A stretch of DNA of 64,000 nucleotides from Lysobacter arvi (lineage in GTDB: Bacteria; Pseudomonadota; Gammaproteobacteria; Xanthomonadales; Xanthomonadaceae). How positions within the stretch are numbered: position 1 is the stretch's first letter; each line of letters opens with the position of its first letter. Below are positions 54,104 through 63,602 of this stretch, piece after piece. The translations under genes were made by a program, and so were the position numbers. The stretch covers positions 930,001 through 994,000 of the forward strand of contig JARUHG010000001.1 of NCBI GenBank assembly GCA_031216755.1, in the 5' to 3' direction. The notes beneath the pieces were generated by a model, which was not told where the DNA came from, did no database searches, and was given only the letters and a program-made list of their open reading frames with translations.

Positions 54104-55312
54104 ATGACCAAGCAAATCCAGGACGCCTACATCGTCGCCGCCACCCGCACGCCGGTCGGCAAGGCGCCGCGCGGCGTGTTCCGCAACACCCGTCCCGACG
54201 AGATGCTCGCCCACGTGCTCAAGGCCGTGGTCGCGCAGGCACCGGGCATCGACGTGGGCCGCATCGACGACGCGATCATCGGCTGCGCCATGCCCGAGGG
54301 CGAGCAAGGCATGAACGTGGCGCGCATCGGCACGCTGCTGGCCGGCCTGCCCAATACGATCGCCGCGCAAACCATCAACCGCTTCTGTTCGTCGGGCCTG
54401 CAAGCCGTGGCGATGGCCGCCGACCAGATCCGGCTGGGCAACGCGGACCTCATGCTCGCCGGCGGCACCGAATCGATGTCGATGGTGCCGATGATGGGCA
54501 ACAAGGTCGCGCTGAGCCCGCAGGTCTTCGCGAAGGACGAGAACGTCGCCATCGCCTACGGCATGGGCATCACCGCCGAGAAGGTCGCCGAGGAATGGAA
54601 GGTCTCGCGCGAGGACCAGGACGCCTTCGCGCTCGCCTCGCACCAGAAGGCCATCGCCGCGATCCAGGCCGGCGAGTTCAAGTCGGAAATCACGCCGTAC
54701 GAAGTGATCTCGCGCATTCCCGACCTTGCCGGCAACGCCGTGCGGCTGAAGAAGGCGCTGATCGAGATCGATGAAGGCCCGCGGCCGGATTCGTCCATCG
54801 AAGGCCTCGCCAAGCTCAAGCCGGTGTTCCGCAACGGCCAGTTCGGCGGCAGCGTGACGGCGGGCAACAGCTCGCAGATGAGCGACGGCGCCGCTGGCGT
54901 GCTGCTCGCATCCGAACAGGCGATCAAGGATTACGGCCTCACCCCTCTCGCGCGCTTCGTGAGCTTCTCGGTGGCCGGCGTGCGTCCGGAAGTGATGGGC
55001 ATCGGCCCGATCGCCGCCATTCCGAAGGCGCTCAAGCAGGCTGGGCTGACGAAGGATCAGCTGGACTGGATCGAGCTCAACGAAGCCTTCGCGGCGCAGG
55101 CGCTGGCCGTGATCCGCGACAGCGGGCTGGATCCGTCGAAGGTCAACCCGCTCGGTGGTGCGATCGCGCTGGGCCATCCGCTTGGCGCGACCGGCGCCAT
55201 CCGCACCGCGACCATCGTGCATGGCCTGCGTCGTCGCCAGCAGAAGTACGGCATGGTCACGATGTGCATCGGCACCGGCATGGGCGCTGCCGGTATCTTC
55301 GAAGCACTCTGA
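54104..55312 (+). CDS. fadA: Acetyl-CoA acyltransferase (3-ketoacyl-CoA thiolase)
   Basis: This 402-residue thiolase performs the last step of beta-oxidation. The nucleophile is Cys95 in INRFCSSGLQ, and the catalytic His358 (GHPLGATG) and Cys388 (CIGTGMG) are intact. It forms an operon with the FadN-like gene, the usual partner, 100 bases upstream across a repeat element, and is followed by a terminator. Confidence 0.96.
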   Translation: MTKQIQDAYIVAATRTPVGKAPRGVFRNTRPDEMLAHVLKAVVAQAPGIDVGRIDDAIIGCAMPEGEQGMNVARIGTLLAGLPNTIAAQTINRFCSSGLQAVAMAADQIRLGNADLMLAGGTESMSMVPMMGNKVALSPQVFAKDENVAIAYGMGITAEKVAEEWKVSREDQDAFALASHQKAIAAIQAGEFKSEITPYEVISRIPDLAGNAVRLKKALIEIDEGPRPDSSIEGLAKLKPVFRNGQFGGSVTAGNSSQMSDGAAGVLLASEQAIKDYGLTPLARFVSFSVAGVRPEVMGIGPIAAIPKALKQAGLTKDQLDWIELNEAFAAQALAVIRDSGLDPSKVNPLGGAIALGHPLGATGAIRTATIVHGLRRRQQKYGMVTMCIGTGMGAAGIFEAL

Positions 55313-55333
55313 CGCCAGCCGAGGCGTTACGCG

Positions 55334-55364
55334 AAGGGCAGCCCGCGGGCTGCCCTTCTTGTTT
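55334..55364 (+). terminator. Rho-independent terminator after fadA
   Basis: The 11-bp arms 55334-55344 and 55347-55357 (AAGGGCAGCCC / GGGCTGCCCTT) pair perfectly and are followed by CTTGTTT. It closes the psrA-fad unit. Confidence 0.85.
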
Positions 55365-55534
55365 GGATGGCCCCCCGCGCTTTCTCGCCGGTTTCACATC
55401 CCTGTCGCGCAGCTGAGCCCAGCATCCCCACGCGTCTTCGGGTCCGCATCCGCCGGCGCGGGCGTCGGCACGTCCCTCAAGCGATGCCCTTGTTCGTTCC
55501 CGGTTCGTCCGACACTTCGACAAGGAGAACGCTC

Positions 55535-55987
55535 ATGTCCCTGCGCACCTTCGCCGGCCCGGCGCTGGCCGTGCTGTTCACGCTGTTGCTGTCCGCCTGC
55601 CAGACCACCACGCCCGGTTCGATGCAGGGCGCAGTGGAAGTCCGCTCCGGCGTGATCGAGCAGATCACCGATGTGCAGATCTCCAATACCAAGACCCGTG
55701 GCCTCGGCGCCGTCGTCGGCGGCGCGCTCGGCCTCGGCGTTGGCAGCCTCATCGGCGGCGGCACGGGCCGCGACGTGGCCATGGTGCTTGGCACCATCGG
55801 CGGCGCAGTGACCGGCAACGCCGTCCAGCGTCGCAACCAGGAGCCGATCCCAGGTCAGGACATCATCGTCCGGCTCACCAACGGCGTGCTCGTGTCGGTC
55901 ACACAGGAGCCGACCAATCTGCGTGTCGGCCAGAAGGTCTTCATCCAGGGCCAGGGCGAGGACGCGCGCGTCACGCCGGCGAAGTAG
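55535..55987 (+). CDS. Glycine-zipper outer-membrane lipoprotein (SlyB/17-kDa antigen type)
   Basis: This 150-residue lipoprotein has a signal ending LLLSAC (Cys22) and a glycine-zipper 2TM segment near residues 60-90 (LGAVVGGALGLGVGSLIGG and LGTIGGAVTGNAV). A small C-terminal beta domain with DIIVRLTNGVLVSVTQ follows. This is the SlyB/PF05433-like pattern; such proteins are abundant outer-membrane or periplasmic lipoproteins that help envelope integrity. AAGGAG precedes the ATG by seven bases. Confidence 0.9.
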   Translation: MSLRTFAGPALAVLFTLLLSACQTTTPGSMQGAVEVRSGVIEQITDVQISNTKTRGLGAVVGGALGLGVGSLIGGGTGRDVAMVLGTIGGAVTGNAVQRRNQEPIPGQDIIVRLTNGVLVSVTQEPTNLRVGQKVFIQGQGEDARVTPAK

Positions 55988-56060
55988 CGGTTTACGCAAC
56001 CTTCTGACGAAAGAAGGCGGCCTCGCGGCCGCCTTGGTGATGAGGTGCATTCGCACACCG

Positions 56061-56396
56061 TCACGCCATGCGGGTGCCGTTCGGCACCGGCCGCTCGACC
56101 GTGGTGATGACCACGCCCTCGTCCGTGTGGAAGCCCGTCAGCAGGAACTCCGAAATGAAGGGGCCGACCTGCTTGGGCGGAAAATTGATCACGCCGACGA
56201 TCTGCCGTCCCACCAGTTCGTCCGCCGGGTACAAATGCTTCACCTGCGCGCTGGTCTTGCGCACGCCGTGGGGCCCGAAGTCCACCCATAGTTTCCACGC
56301 CGGCTTGCGCGCTTCCGGGAACTCCTCCACGCGCTGCACGGTGCCCGCGCACAGCATCACTTTTTCGAAATCCGACCAGCTGATCGTGTCGCTCAT
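56061..56396 (-). CDS. csaA: CsaA-like tRNA-binding-domain protein
   Basis: This 111-residue protein is one OB-fold tRNA-binding domain of the CsaA type: MLCAGTVQRVEEFPEARKPAWKLWVDFGPHG and QIVGVINFPPKQVGPFISEFLLTGF. CsaA is a small dimeric chaperone-like protein in Bacillus. The start overlaps the stop of the upstream FAD oxidoreductase gene by four bases, so they are translated together. This pairing has no obvious functional reason. Confidence 0.92.
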   Translation of the reverse strand: MSDTISWSDFEKVMLCAGTVQRVEEFPEARKPAWKLWVDFGPHGVRKTSAQVKHLYPADELVGRQIVGVINFPPKQVGPFISEFLLTGFHTDEGVVITTVERPVPNGTRMA

Positions 56397-57694
56397 TGCG
56401 CCCTCGCCTGCTCCATCCGGTCCTTCCATTCGTCCTTGAACTCGGCCCACCAGTAACTCAACTGCGCGCCGACGAACCCCACCGGCTTGATCGCAGACAC
56501 CAGACCATAACCGCTGAGTTCGCGCCAGCGCCGGTCGCCATGCGCGATCGCGCTCGCGAGCAGTTCGCCCGCGAACGTGGTCGGCGCCACGCCATGCCCG
56601 CCGAACGCCTGCGCGAGCCAGAGCCCGTTGTCGATCGCCCCGATCTGCGGCATCTGGTGCCGCGCGTAGCTCATCAATCCGGACCACGCGTGTTCGATAC
56701 GTACGCCGTGCAACTGCGGGAACACCTTGAGCATATCGCCGTAAAGCAGTTTCTCGACCTCCGCCGGGGAGCGGTCCAGCACCGAAATCCGCCCGCCCCA
56801 CAACAACCGCGTGTCCGGCAGCGGCCGGTAGTAGTCGAAGGCGAAGCGCGTGTCGTACACCGCCGCGCGCGTGGTCATCACTTCGTCCAGTCCGGCGCCC
56901 AGCGGCTGCGTCACCATCACATACGTCGCGATGGGCAACACGCCCGCATCGACCTCCGCCCGCAAGCCCGCGAGGTAACCACCGCACGCGAGCACGACCT
57001 GCTCTGCTTCGACAACGCCATCGGGCGTGCGCACCCGCCGCCCGGCGCCCGCCCGTTCCAGTGCCATGGCGGGCGTCTGCTCGTGAACCGCCACGCCTTG
57101 CGCCATCGCGGCACGCGCAATGCCGCGCGCGTATTTCAGCGGATGGAAATGGAATGCGGCCGGCTCGAAGAGTCCGTCGTGATAGCGCGAGGTGTGGACC
57201 AGCGAACGCAGGCGCTCGCGAGGCAGCCAGTCCCAGTACACGCCGAACCGGCGTTCGAGCAGGCGCTGACGCTCCTTCAGGATCGCCGGATCGCGGAACC
57301 AGTTCGCCCAGATCACACCGGCATCGACGCGATCGCACTCGATGCCGTAGCGTTCGGTTCGCGCACGGATGAGTTCGACGGCGCCTGTAGTGCCGGCGTA
57401 CAGGTCGCGCGCGCGCTCCGGCCCCAGATCCTGCAGCAGGCTTTCCTCGCCCCGCGAGAAACCGCCGAACACGAAACCGCCGTTGCGCCCGGACGCACCA
57501 AAGCCCACGCGCTGCGATTCCAGCAGCACCACGCCGTGGGCGCCGCGTTCGGCGAGGCCCAATGCCGTGTTGAGCCCGGCGAACCCGCCGCCGATCACGC
57601 ACACGCTGGCATCCAACCGACCACGCAACGGCCCGAACCCGAGCTCACGCTCGGGGACGGACGCCACGTAATAGTTGGAAGCGAGGCCGCTCAT
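56393..57694 (-). CDS. FAD-dependent amine oxidase (PuuB/DadA-like)
   Basis: This 433-residue flavoprotein has the DAO fold: VCVIGGGFAGLNTALGLAERG at residues 31-51, ESQRVGFGASGRNGGFVFGG near 59-78, and the C-terminal HGVAPTTFAGELLA. It resembles gamma-glutamylputrescine oxidase (PuuB) and related enzymes that oxidise secondary amines. No puu neighbours are present, so the substrate is open. It is coupled to csaA by overlap. Confidence 0.9.
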   Translation of the reverse strand: MSGLASNYYVASVPERELGFGPLRGRLDASVCVIGGGFAGLNTALGLAERGAHGVVLLESQRVGFGASGRNGGFVFGGFSRGEESLLQDLGPERARDLYAGTTGAVELIRARTERYGIECDRVDAGVIWANWFRDPAILKERQRLLERRFGVYWDWLPRERLRSLVHTSRYHDGLFEPAAFHFHPLKYARGIARAAMAQGVAVHEQTPAMALERAGAGRRVRTPDGVVEAEQVVLACGGYLAGLRAEVDAGVLPIATYVMVTQPLGAGLDEVMTTRAAVYDTRFAFDYYRPLPDTRLLWGGRISVLDRSPAEVEKLLYGDMLKVFPQLHGVRIEHAWSGLMSYARHQMPQIGAIDNGLWLAQAFGGHGVAPTTFAGELLASAIAHGDRRWRELSGYGLVSAIKPVGFVGAQLSYWWAEFKDEWKDRMEQARAQ

Positions 57695-57793
57695 ACCGAT
57701 GGGACATCCAGACGACGGCAGGCGCCGCCGCGTGCATCCACAGTCTAGAGGCGTAGCGGGCCGGCATCAGCCCGCAATGGTGAACCCGGAACG

Positions 57794-58693
57794 TCAGTTG
57801 AGCTCTTCGACGCCCAGCTCGGACAGCGCATTCTGCATGAGCTGGCGTGCCGAGTCGCTGAGCTTCTCGTGATCGAGCGCGTAGCGAATCGTCGCTTCGA
57901 TCAGGCCGATATGCGTACCGCAGTCGAAGCGCGTGCCCTGGAAACGGTAGGCGTTGACGGCCTCCTCTTCCAGCAGCGCGGCGATCGCGTCGGTCAGCTG
58001 GATTTCGCCGCCGGCACCCGGCGTGGTCGACTCCAGCAGCGAGAAGATGCGCGGGTTGAGCACGTAGCGACCGACGACCGCGAGATTGCTCGGTGCGACT
58101 TCGGGTTTGGGCTTCTCGACGATGGCGCGGATGCGGCCCTGGCGCTTCTCGAAGTTTTCGGTCGCGACGATGCCGTAGCTCGCGGTCTGTTCGCGCGGGA
58201 CGTCCTGCACGGCGATCATGCTGGCGCCCGACGCTTCGGCCGCGTCGGCCATCTGCTTCAGCGCACCGGGCCCGCGGTTCCAGATGAGGTCGTCCGGGAG
58301 CAGCACGGCGAACGGCTCGTCGCCGATCACGGCCTTGGCACAGAGCACGGCGTGGCCCAGGCCCAAGGCTTCGGCCTGGGTCACGAACACCGCCCGCACG
58401 CCTTCCGGCAGCACGTTGCGCACCAGCTCGAGCTGCTCGGTCTTGCCGCTGCGCTCGAGCTTCTGCTCGAGCTCGTAGGCCTTGTCGAAATAGTCGGCCA
58501 CCGCGTGCTTATAGCGGTTGGTGACGAACACCAGCGTGTCGCAGCCTGCTTCGATGGCTTCGTCGACGGCGTACTGGATCAGCGGCCGATCGATGATCGG
58601 CAGCATTTCCTTCGGGACGGTCTTGGTGGCGGGGAGAAAGCGGGTGCCGAGGCCGGCGACGGGGAAAACGGCCTTGCGAATTCGTGCGGACAT
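57794..58693 (-). CDS. galU: UTP-glucose-1-phosphate uridylyltransferase
   Basis: This 299-residue enzyme makes UDP-glucose for surface polysaccharides. It has RKAVFPVAGLGTRFLPATKTVPKEMLPI near the start, LGLGHAVLCAKAVIGDEPFAVLLPDD around residue 110 and the EKP motif near residue 190 (IVEKPKPEVAP). The ATG at 58693 shares its A with the upstream stop (TGATG), showing coupling to the CapD-like gene. Confidence 0.97.
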   Translation of the reverse strand: MSARIRKAVFPVAGLGTRFLPATKTVPKEMLPIIDRPLIQYAVDEAIEAGCDTLVFVTNRYKHAVADYFDKAYELEQKLERSGKTEQLELVRNVLPEGVRAVFVTQAEALGLGHAVLCAKAVIGDEPFAVLLPDDLIWNRGPGALKQMADAAEASGASMIAVQDVPREQTASYGIVATENFEKRQGRIRAIVEKPKPEVAPSNLAVVGRYVLNPRIFSLLESTTPGAGGEIQLTDAIAALLEEEAVNAYRFQGTRFDCGTHIGLIEATIRYALDHEKLSDSARQLMQNALSELGVEELN

Positions 58694-60603
58694 CAAACCT
58701 TCCTGGCGTTGCGTGCGGGAAAGGCCACCACTGTGGCCGATTCCTGGTAATCCGGATGTGTACCCACCGGCTGGAATTCAGGAACCGCCATGCGCAACAG
58801 ATGATTCAGCTGGTCCAGGTCGTAACGGGAGCTGGCTTCGCGCAACTGCGCGATGGCGTTTTCCAGGTGGGTGGCGGTGACCTCGCGGGGCTCGGCCTGC
58901 AGGATCTTCGGGTGGGTGGTCTGACGGTAGCGCTCGTCCGCGTGGAAGAGCGTTTCGTGCAGCTTCTCGCCCGGACGCAGGCCGGTGTAGACGATGGCGA
59001 TGTCGCGGCCCGGGTGCTTGCCCGCCAAGCGGATCATCTGCTCGGCAAGCAGCCTGATCGGTACGGGCTCGCCCATGTCGAGCGTGTAGATCGCCTCGTG
59101 CGTGCCGAGCGCGGAGGCCTGCAGGATCAGCTGGCAGGCTTCCGGAATCGTCATGAAGAAGCGCGTGACCTCCGGATCGGTGACCGTTATCGGCCCGCCC
59201 GCGCGGATCTGTTCGCGGAACAGGGGCACGACGCTGCCCGCAGAATCGAGCACGTTGCCGAAGCGCACCGTCACGAAGCGGGTGGCGAACTGCCCGGCCA
59301 GCGCCTGGCACGCCATTTCCGCCAGGCGCTTGGTCGCGCCCAGCACGTTGACCGGGTCGACCGCCTTGTCGGTGGAGATCAGCACGAACGTGCCCACGTC
59401 GGCCATGCAGCACGCACGCGCGACGGTTTCCGTCGCCAGCGAGTTGTTGCGCACCGCTTCGCGCAGTTGCAGTTCGAGCAACGGCACCTGCTTGTATGCC
59501 GCCGCGTGGAAAACGGCGTCGGGTTCGGCGCGCTTGAGCGCATGGCCGATCACGGCCGGGTCGCCGCAGTCGCCGAGGACGGCGATGTACTCGACATCCG
59601 GGAAATCGCGCTTCAACGCCGCTTCGGTGGTGGTGAGCGCGAGCTCGTCGACTTCGATCAGCGTGATGCGCCGTGCGCCATGGCGCGCGCACTGGCGACA
59701 GAGTTCAGAACCGATCGAACCGCCCGCGCCAGTCACCAGGACCGAACGCGCGCCCAGCCAGCCGCGGATTGCCTTCCAGTCGGGGAGCACGGGCTTGCGG
59801 CCGAGCAGGTCCTCGATCGCCACCTCCTTCAGCTCGCCCGGCAGCGAACGGCCTTCGAGCACGTCCTGCAGTTTCGGCACCATGCGGAACGGAAGACCCG
59901 TGCGTTCGCACGAAACCACGACGCGCTGGAGCGCGTTCGCGTCGGCGGACGGCATCGCGATGACGAGCAGCTTGGCGGCAGTCTCGCGCGCGATCTCGGC
60001 GACGTCCTGCACGCGTCCGAGCACCGGAACGCCCTGCACCTTGCTGCCACGCAGACGCACGGCGTCGTCGAGGAAGCCCACCGGCTGATAGGTGCCGGAA
60101 CGGCGCAGATCGCGCACCAGCGCTTCGCCGGCATGACCGGCGCCGAGGATGAGGATGCGGACGGAGGACTTCGAAGCCGATTCGACGCGGCTGTCCTTCC
60201 ACGCACGGTAGAGGAGTCTCGGCGCCCCGAGCATGCCCATCAGCACGAGCGGATACAGCACGAGGACCGTGCGGGGCACGGTGCCCAACCGGTTATAGAG
60301 GAACAGGCCGAGGACGATCGCGAAGAGCCCGAGCACCGAGGCCTTCAGGATGTTCCACAGGTCCGGCACGCCGGCGAAACGCCACAGGCCGCGATACAGG
60401 CCCACCTGCCAGAACACGAGGCCCTGGGCGGCGAGCACGAGTGCGATTTCCGCAGACCAGAGCGGAATGGCCGGCGCGTTGGCTTCAATGCCCCAACGCA
60501 GGCGATGCAGGGCTTGCCAGACGACCCAGACCATCGCGAGATCGTGCGCAACCACCGCAAGGCGCGGCAGTCCACTCTTCCACCGATCACGCCATGAGCT
60601 CAT
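58693..60603 (-). CDS. Membrane-bound NDP-sugar 4,6-dehydratase (CapD/WbpM type)
   Basis: This 636-residue protein has four N-terminal membrane helices, a CoA-binding-like domain (LILGAGHAGEALVRDL near 150) and a C-terminal SDR domain. The SDR domain shows VTGAGGSIGSELCRQC near residue 290, FHAAAYKQVPLLE and the catalytic region with STDKAVDPVNVLGATKRLAE. It is the long WbpM/CapD form that makes UDP-4-keto-6-deoxy sugars for O-antigen or capsule. It lies in a coupled cluster with galU and 42 bases from the WecA-like gene. Confidence 0.93.
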   Translation of the reverse strand: MSSWRDRWKSGLPRLAVVAHDLAMVWVVWQALHRLRWGIEANAPAIPLWSAEIALVLAAQGLVFWQVGLYRGLWRFAGVPDLWNILKASVLGLFAIVLGLFLYNRLGTVPRTVLVLYPLVLMGMLGAPRLLYRAWKDSRVESASKSSVRILILGAGHAGEALVRDLRRSGTYQPVGFLDDAVRLRGSKVQGVPVLGRVQDVAEIARETAAKLLVIAMPSADANALQRVVVSCERTGLPFRMVPKLQDVLEGRSLPGELKEVAIEDLLGRKPVLPDWKAIRGWLGARSVLVTGAGGSIGSELCRQCARHGARRITLIEVDELALTTTEAALKRDFPDVEYIAVLGDCGDPAVIGHALKRAEPDAVFHAAAYKQVPLLELQLREAVRNNSLATETVARACCMADVGTFVLISTDKAVDPVNVLGATKRLAEMACQALAGQFATRFVTVRFGNVLDSAGSVVPLFREQIRAGGPITVTDPEVTRFFMTIPEACQLILQASALGTHEAIYTLDMGEPVPIRLLAEQMIRLAGKHPGRDIAIVYTGLRPGEKLHETLFHADERYRQTTHPKILQAEPREVTATHLENAIAQLREASSRYDLDQLNHLLRMAVPEFQPVGTHPDYQESATVVAFPARNARKV

Positions 60604-60645
60604 CCTTCGCCCCTTTTATTTCTTTACGAACTGCCAAATGTTCAA

Positions 60646-61614
60646 TCAGGACGCTGCGCCCGAAAACTTGTTTTGCAGGACCAGCCAAAAAAAAGCGCAG
60701 CACATATACCACGCACCCGTGGTACCGGCGATGAAGAACGCATCACGCGGCATGACCCCCCAGCTGGCGATTATGACCAGCAGCGAAACGGCCGCATAGC
60801 AGACCGTCACCCGAGCGTGACCGGCCGCACGCGACCAGGCCTGGTAGGCGTGTTGGGTATGGGGGGTCCACCAGCGTTCGCCACGCAACAGGCGGCGCAG
60901 CAGGGTCAGGGCGGAGTCGACGACAAACACGGAAACCGGGAGCAGGACCAGCGCGAACTTTTCGCCCACGTGCGCCGCAGCGACGGCACACAGCGCCCCC
61001 AGCGCGAAGCCGATGGCACCGCTGCCGACGTCCCCCATGAAGATGCGCGCCTTCGGGAAGTTGAAGGGCAAAAAGCCCAGGCAGGCCGCCGCCAGCGCCA
61101 GGGCCAGCAGCCCCCATGCCCCCCCGGCCAGGAGGGCAAGTCCGATGGCGGCGATCAGCGCCTGGCTGGCGGCCAGTCCGTTGATCCCGTCCATGAAGTT
61201 CCAGACGTTGGTGAGCACCAGCGTTGAGACGAACGCCGCGAGCGCCAGCCATGTCGAGTCGTGCAGGTCGCCGATGGCCAGCGCGAACAGCGCCGACGCG
61301 AGCACGTGCACGCCCAGGCGAAGCCACGGAGAGAGCGGCCGGTGGTCATCGACCCATCCGATCCCCGCCACCATCAGCAGCCCCACGCCGAACGCCAGCA
61401 TCAACGGCGCCTGCTCCGGTTGGCGCACGCCCAATGCCACGGCCGCGACCAGCAGCGAGATCACGATGGCGATGCCGCCGCCGCGAGGAGTGGCCACGCT
61501 ATGGCTGCGGCGCTCGCCCGGTTGATCGATCAGAGACTGCATGAGCGCATAGCGGCGGGCGAGCCAGGTGCCCGCAACGCCGATGCAGAAGTGCACCACC
61601 AGCCACTCCAGCAT
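60646..61614 (-). CDS. Undecaprenyl-phosphate sugar-1-P transferase (WecA/WbpL-like)
   Basis: This 322-residue integral membrane protein of the MraY/WecA family starts lipid-linked glycan assembly. It has about ten helices and the cytoplasmic catalytic loops VDDHRPLSPWLRL, NVWNFMDGINGLAA (Asp-Gly region) and FPKARIFMGDVGSG, the HIFMGD-like motif. The sugar could be FucNAc, GlcNAc or another UDP-sugar; the neighbouring CapD-like gene favours a 6-deoxy-HexNAc. Such genes are called wbpL or wecA. Confidence 0.92.
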   Translation of the reverse strand: MLEWLVVHFCIGVAGTWLARRYALMQSLIDQPGERRSHSVATPRGGGIAIVISLLVAAVALGVRQPEQAPLMLAFGVGLLMVAGIGWVDDHRPLSPWLRLGVHVLASALFALAIGDLHDSTWLALAAFVSTLVLTNVWNFMDGINGLAASQALIAAIGLALLAGGAWGLLALALAAACLGFLPFNFPKARIFMGDVGSGAIGFALGALCAVAAAHVGEKFALVLLPVSVFVVDSALTLLRRLLRGERWWTPHTQHAYQAWSRAAGHARVTVCYAAVSLLVIIASWGVMPRDAFFIAGTTGAWYMCCAFFWLVLQNKFSGAAS

Positions 61615-61617
61615 CCG

Positions 61618-62796
61618 TCAGACCACCGCGTAGTTCAGCAGCGGCTTGATCGTGCCCCACTCCTTGCAGCTCGGGCATTGCCAGTGGTGGCTGCGCGCGC
61701 CGAAGCCGCAACGATTGCAGCGATAGCTGGGATTGCGCACGAGCAACTGGTCGGTGATGTGCTTGAGATCGTGCAGCGTCGCCGCCGGATCCGCGCCTTC
61801 GGCGAGGGTGAGGTCGATCAGCGCCGCTTCGCCGCGCACCGATGGCCGGTCCTTCAGCTGCCGGGCCAGATAGGCGCGCGCCGACGGAACGCCCTCCTCG
61901 TTCTCGACCATGCGGGTCAGCGCGAGCACGGGCGCGATGCCCCGATAGTGTTCGGTCATTTCGGCCAGGAACGCCCGCGCGCCCGGCGCGTCGCCGACGC
62001 GTTCGTAGCAATCCAGCAGCGCCGGCAGGACTTCCGGCAGGTAATCGGGATCCACGCGAGCCACGCGCTCGAACGCCCGGATGGCGCCTGCGTCGTTGCC
62101 GGCATCCACTTCGAGCCGGCCTTCGATCATGCCCGCGCGCACGGAGTTGGCGTCGGCCTCGTAGGCACGCCTGACGGCCTCGCGTGCGGCGTCGGTCTCG
62201 CCGGCGGCACGATGACGATCGGCCAGTTCGCACTCGAACTGCGCGATGAGCTTGCCCATCGGCTCGCCGGTGGCTTCCTCGTACCGGCGCGCATTCTCGA
62301 TCGCCTTGTCCCAGTCGCGCTCGGACTGGTAGATGCCGATGAGGTGGCGCAGCGCGAGCGGCGCACGCATGTCGAGGGCGACAAGATCGGAAAACACGGT
62401 TTCCGCGCGATCGAGCAGGCCCGAGCGCATGTAGTCCTCGCCCAGCGCGAGCAACGCCTGCACGCGCTGCTGGTCGCTCAGCCCCGGGCGCTGCACGAGC
62501 GCCTGGTGCAGGCGGATCGCGCGATCCACTTCACCGCGGCGACGGAACAGGTGGCCCAGCGCGACCTGCGTTTCGAACGTGTCCTTGTCGAGCTCCGCGA
62601 TGTGCAGGAACAACTCGATCGCCTTGTCGGGCTGTTCGTTGAGCAGGTAGTTCAGCCCGCGGAAGTAGGTCGTCGACAGCCGGCTCACCTGCGTGTCGCT
62701 GTGACGCTCGCCGCCGCGGCGACCGATGATCCAGCCGCTGACCGCCGCGATCGGCAGCAACAGGAAGAACCAGAACCACTCACTGATGAAAGCCAT
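61618..62796 (-). CDS. lapB: Lipopolysaccharide assembly protein LapB (YciM)
   Basis: This 392-residue protein controls LpxC degradation. It has an N-terminal membrane helix (FFLLLPIAAVSGWIIGRR), nine TPR-like units and a C-terminal rubredoxin-like zinc site (CNRCGF and CPSCKEW). Length and ends match E. coli LapB (389 aa). lapA follows with a three-base gap. Confidence 0.96.
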   Translation of the reverse strand: MAFISEWFWFFLLLPIAAVSGWIIGRRGGERHSDTQVSRLSTTYFRGLNYLLNEQPDKAIELFLHIAELDKDTFETQVALGHLFRRRGEVDRAIRLHQALVQRPGLSDQQRVQALLALGEDYMRSGLLDRAETVFSDLVALDMRAPLALRHLIGIYQSERDWDKAIENARRYEEATGEPMGKLIAQFECELADRHRAAGETDAAREAVRRAYEADANSVRAGMIEGRLEVDAGNDAGAIRAFERVARVDPDYLPEVLPALLDCYERVGDAPGARAFLAEMTEHYRGIAPVLALTRMVENEEGVPSARAYLARQLKDRPSVRGEAALIDLTLAEGADPAATLHDLKHITDQLLVRNPSYRCNRCGFGARSHHWQCPSCKEWGTIKPLLNYAVV

Positions 62797-62799
62797 GCA

Positions 62800-63063
62800 T
62801 CAACTTCCGGAAGTGGGCGCGGTGGCCGCGCCCTGGCGTTCGGCGCGCGCCAGGCGGCGGCGCATGGGAAGGACCACGCTGGCGCTGATCGCAAGGCCGC
62901 CGATCAACACGCCCAGCAGCAACGCGACCAGCAACGAAACGCCGAGGTTGGTCGGCAACCGCGAGAATCCAAGATCGATCACGACCGGGGCGCGGTTCAG
63001 CGCGCCGACGATGGCGCCGGCCGCAAGGCACGCAATCGCGATCAGGAAACGGAGCAGGCGCAT
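62800..63063 (-). CDS. lapA: Lipopolysaccharide assembly protein A domain (LapA/DUF1049)
   Basis: This 87-residue protein has two membrane helices (LRFLIAIACLAAGAIVGALN and VSLLVALLLGVLIGGLAISASV) and a basic cytoplasmic tail with RRRLARAER. LapA helps recruit LapB at the inner membrane. The ATG at 63063 is preceded by GGAGG with six-base spacing and is preferred over an ATG at 63075. Confidence 0.93.
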   Translation of the reverse strand: MRLLRFLIAIACLAAGAIVGALNRAPVVIDLGFSRLPTNLGVSLLVALLLGVLIGGLAISASVVLPMRRRLARAERQGAATAPTSGS

Positions 63064-63168
63064 GACGGCCTCCATCGACCGCAGTGGTCTGCTTTAGCTT
63101 AACGGACCTTGTTCGCAGGTCCAGAGGAACGACGATGCGTGCGTGGACCGCATGCATCGGCCGCACGA

Positions 63169-63471
63169 TCAGTCGGCTTCTTCCAGCGGCACGACGCCGC
63201 TGACGCGCTCGCGCAGTTCCTTGCCGGGCTTGAAGTGCGGAACGTGCTTGCCGGGCAGCGCGACGGACTCGCCGGTCTTCGGGTTGCGTCCCAGGCGAGG
63301 CGGACGATAGTGCAGCGAGAAACTGCCGAAGCCGCGGATCTCGATCCGCTCTCCGGTGGCCAGCGAACCGCCCATCATTTCCAGGAGCGCCTTCACCGCC
63401 AGATCCACGTCCTCGCCCTTCAGGTGGGCCTGACGCTGGGAGAGGATCTCGATAAGTTCGGACTTGGTCAT
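63169..63471 (-). CDS. ihfB: Integration host factor subunit beta
   Basis: This 100-residue DNA-bending protein of the HU/IHF family has [31 protein letters not shown], the beta-arm [26 protein letters not shown] and the C-terminal [11 protein letters not shown]. Its ATG is at 63471, the conserved start. It sits downstream of rpsA, the normal gammaproteobacterial location. Confidence 0.97.
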   Translation of the reverse strand: MTKSELIEILSQRQAHLKGEDVDLAVKALLEMMGGSLATGERIEIRGFGSFSLHYRPPRLGRNPKTGESVALPGKHVPHFKPGKELRERVSGVVPLEEAD

Positions 63472-63548
63472 GCAAGCTCTGGCTGGCGACACTCGGGTGG
63501 AAACGCAATCGGCCGCAGTGACGCGGACGATTGCGGGGTCTCGCATAT

Positions 63549-63581
63549 CGAAGGCGGCCCGGACGAGCCGGACCGCCTTCG
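63549..63581 (-). terminator. Hairpin between rpsA and ihfB
   Basis: CGAAGGCGG (63549-63557) pairs with CCGCCTTCG (63573-63581) around a 15-base loop. It lacks a T-run, so it may attenuate rather than stop read-through from rpsA into ihfB. Confidence 0.45.
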
Positions 63582-63602
63582 GGTACTACGCAACAGCGGC
63601 GA

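Noticed and set aside
50821-54111. A 1096-codon minus-strand open frame
   Set aside because: It is fully antisense to psrA and the FadN-like gene, which have clear family motifs; its composition is that of a shadow frame.
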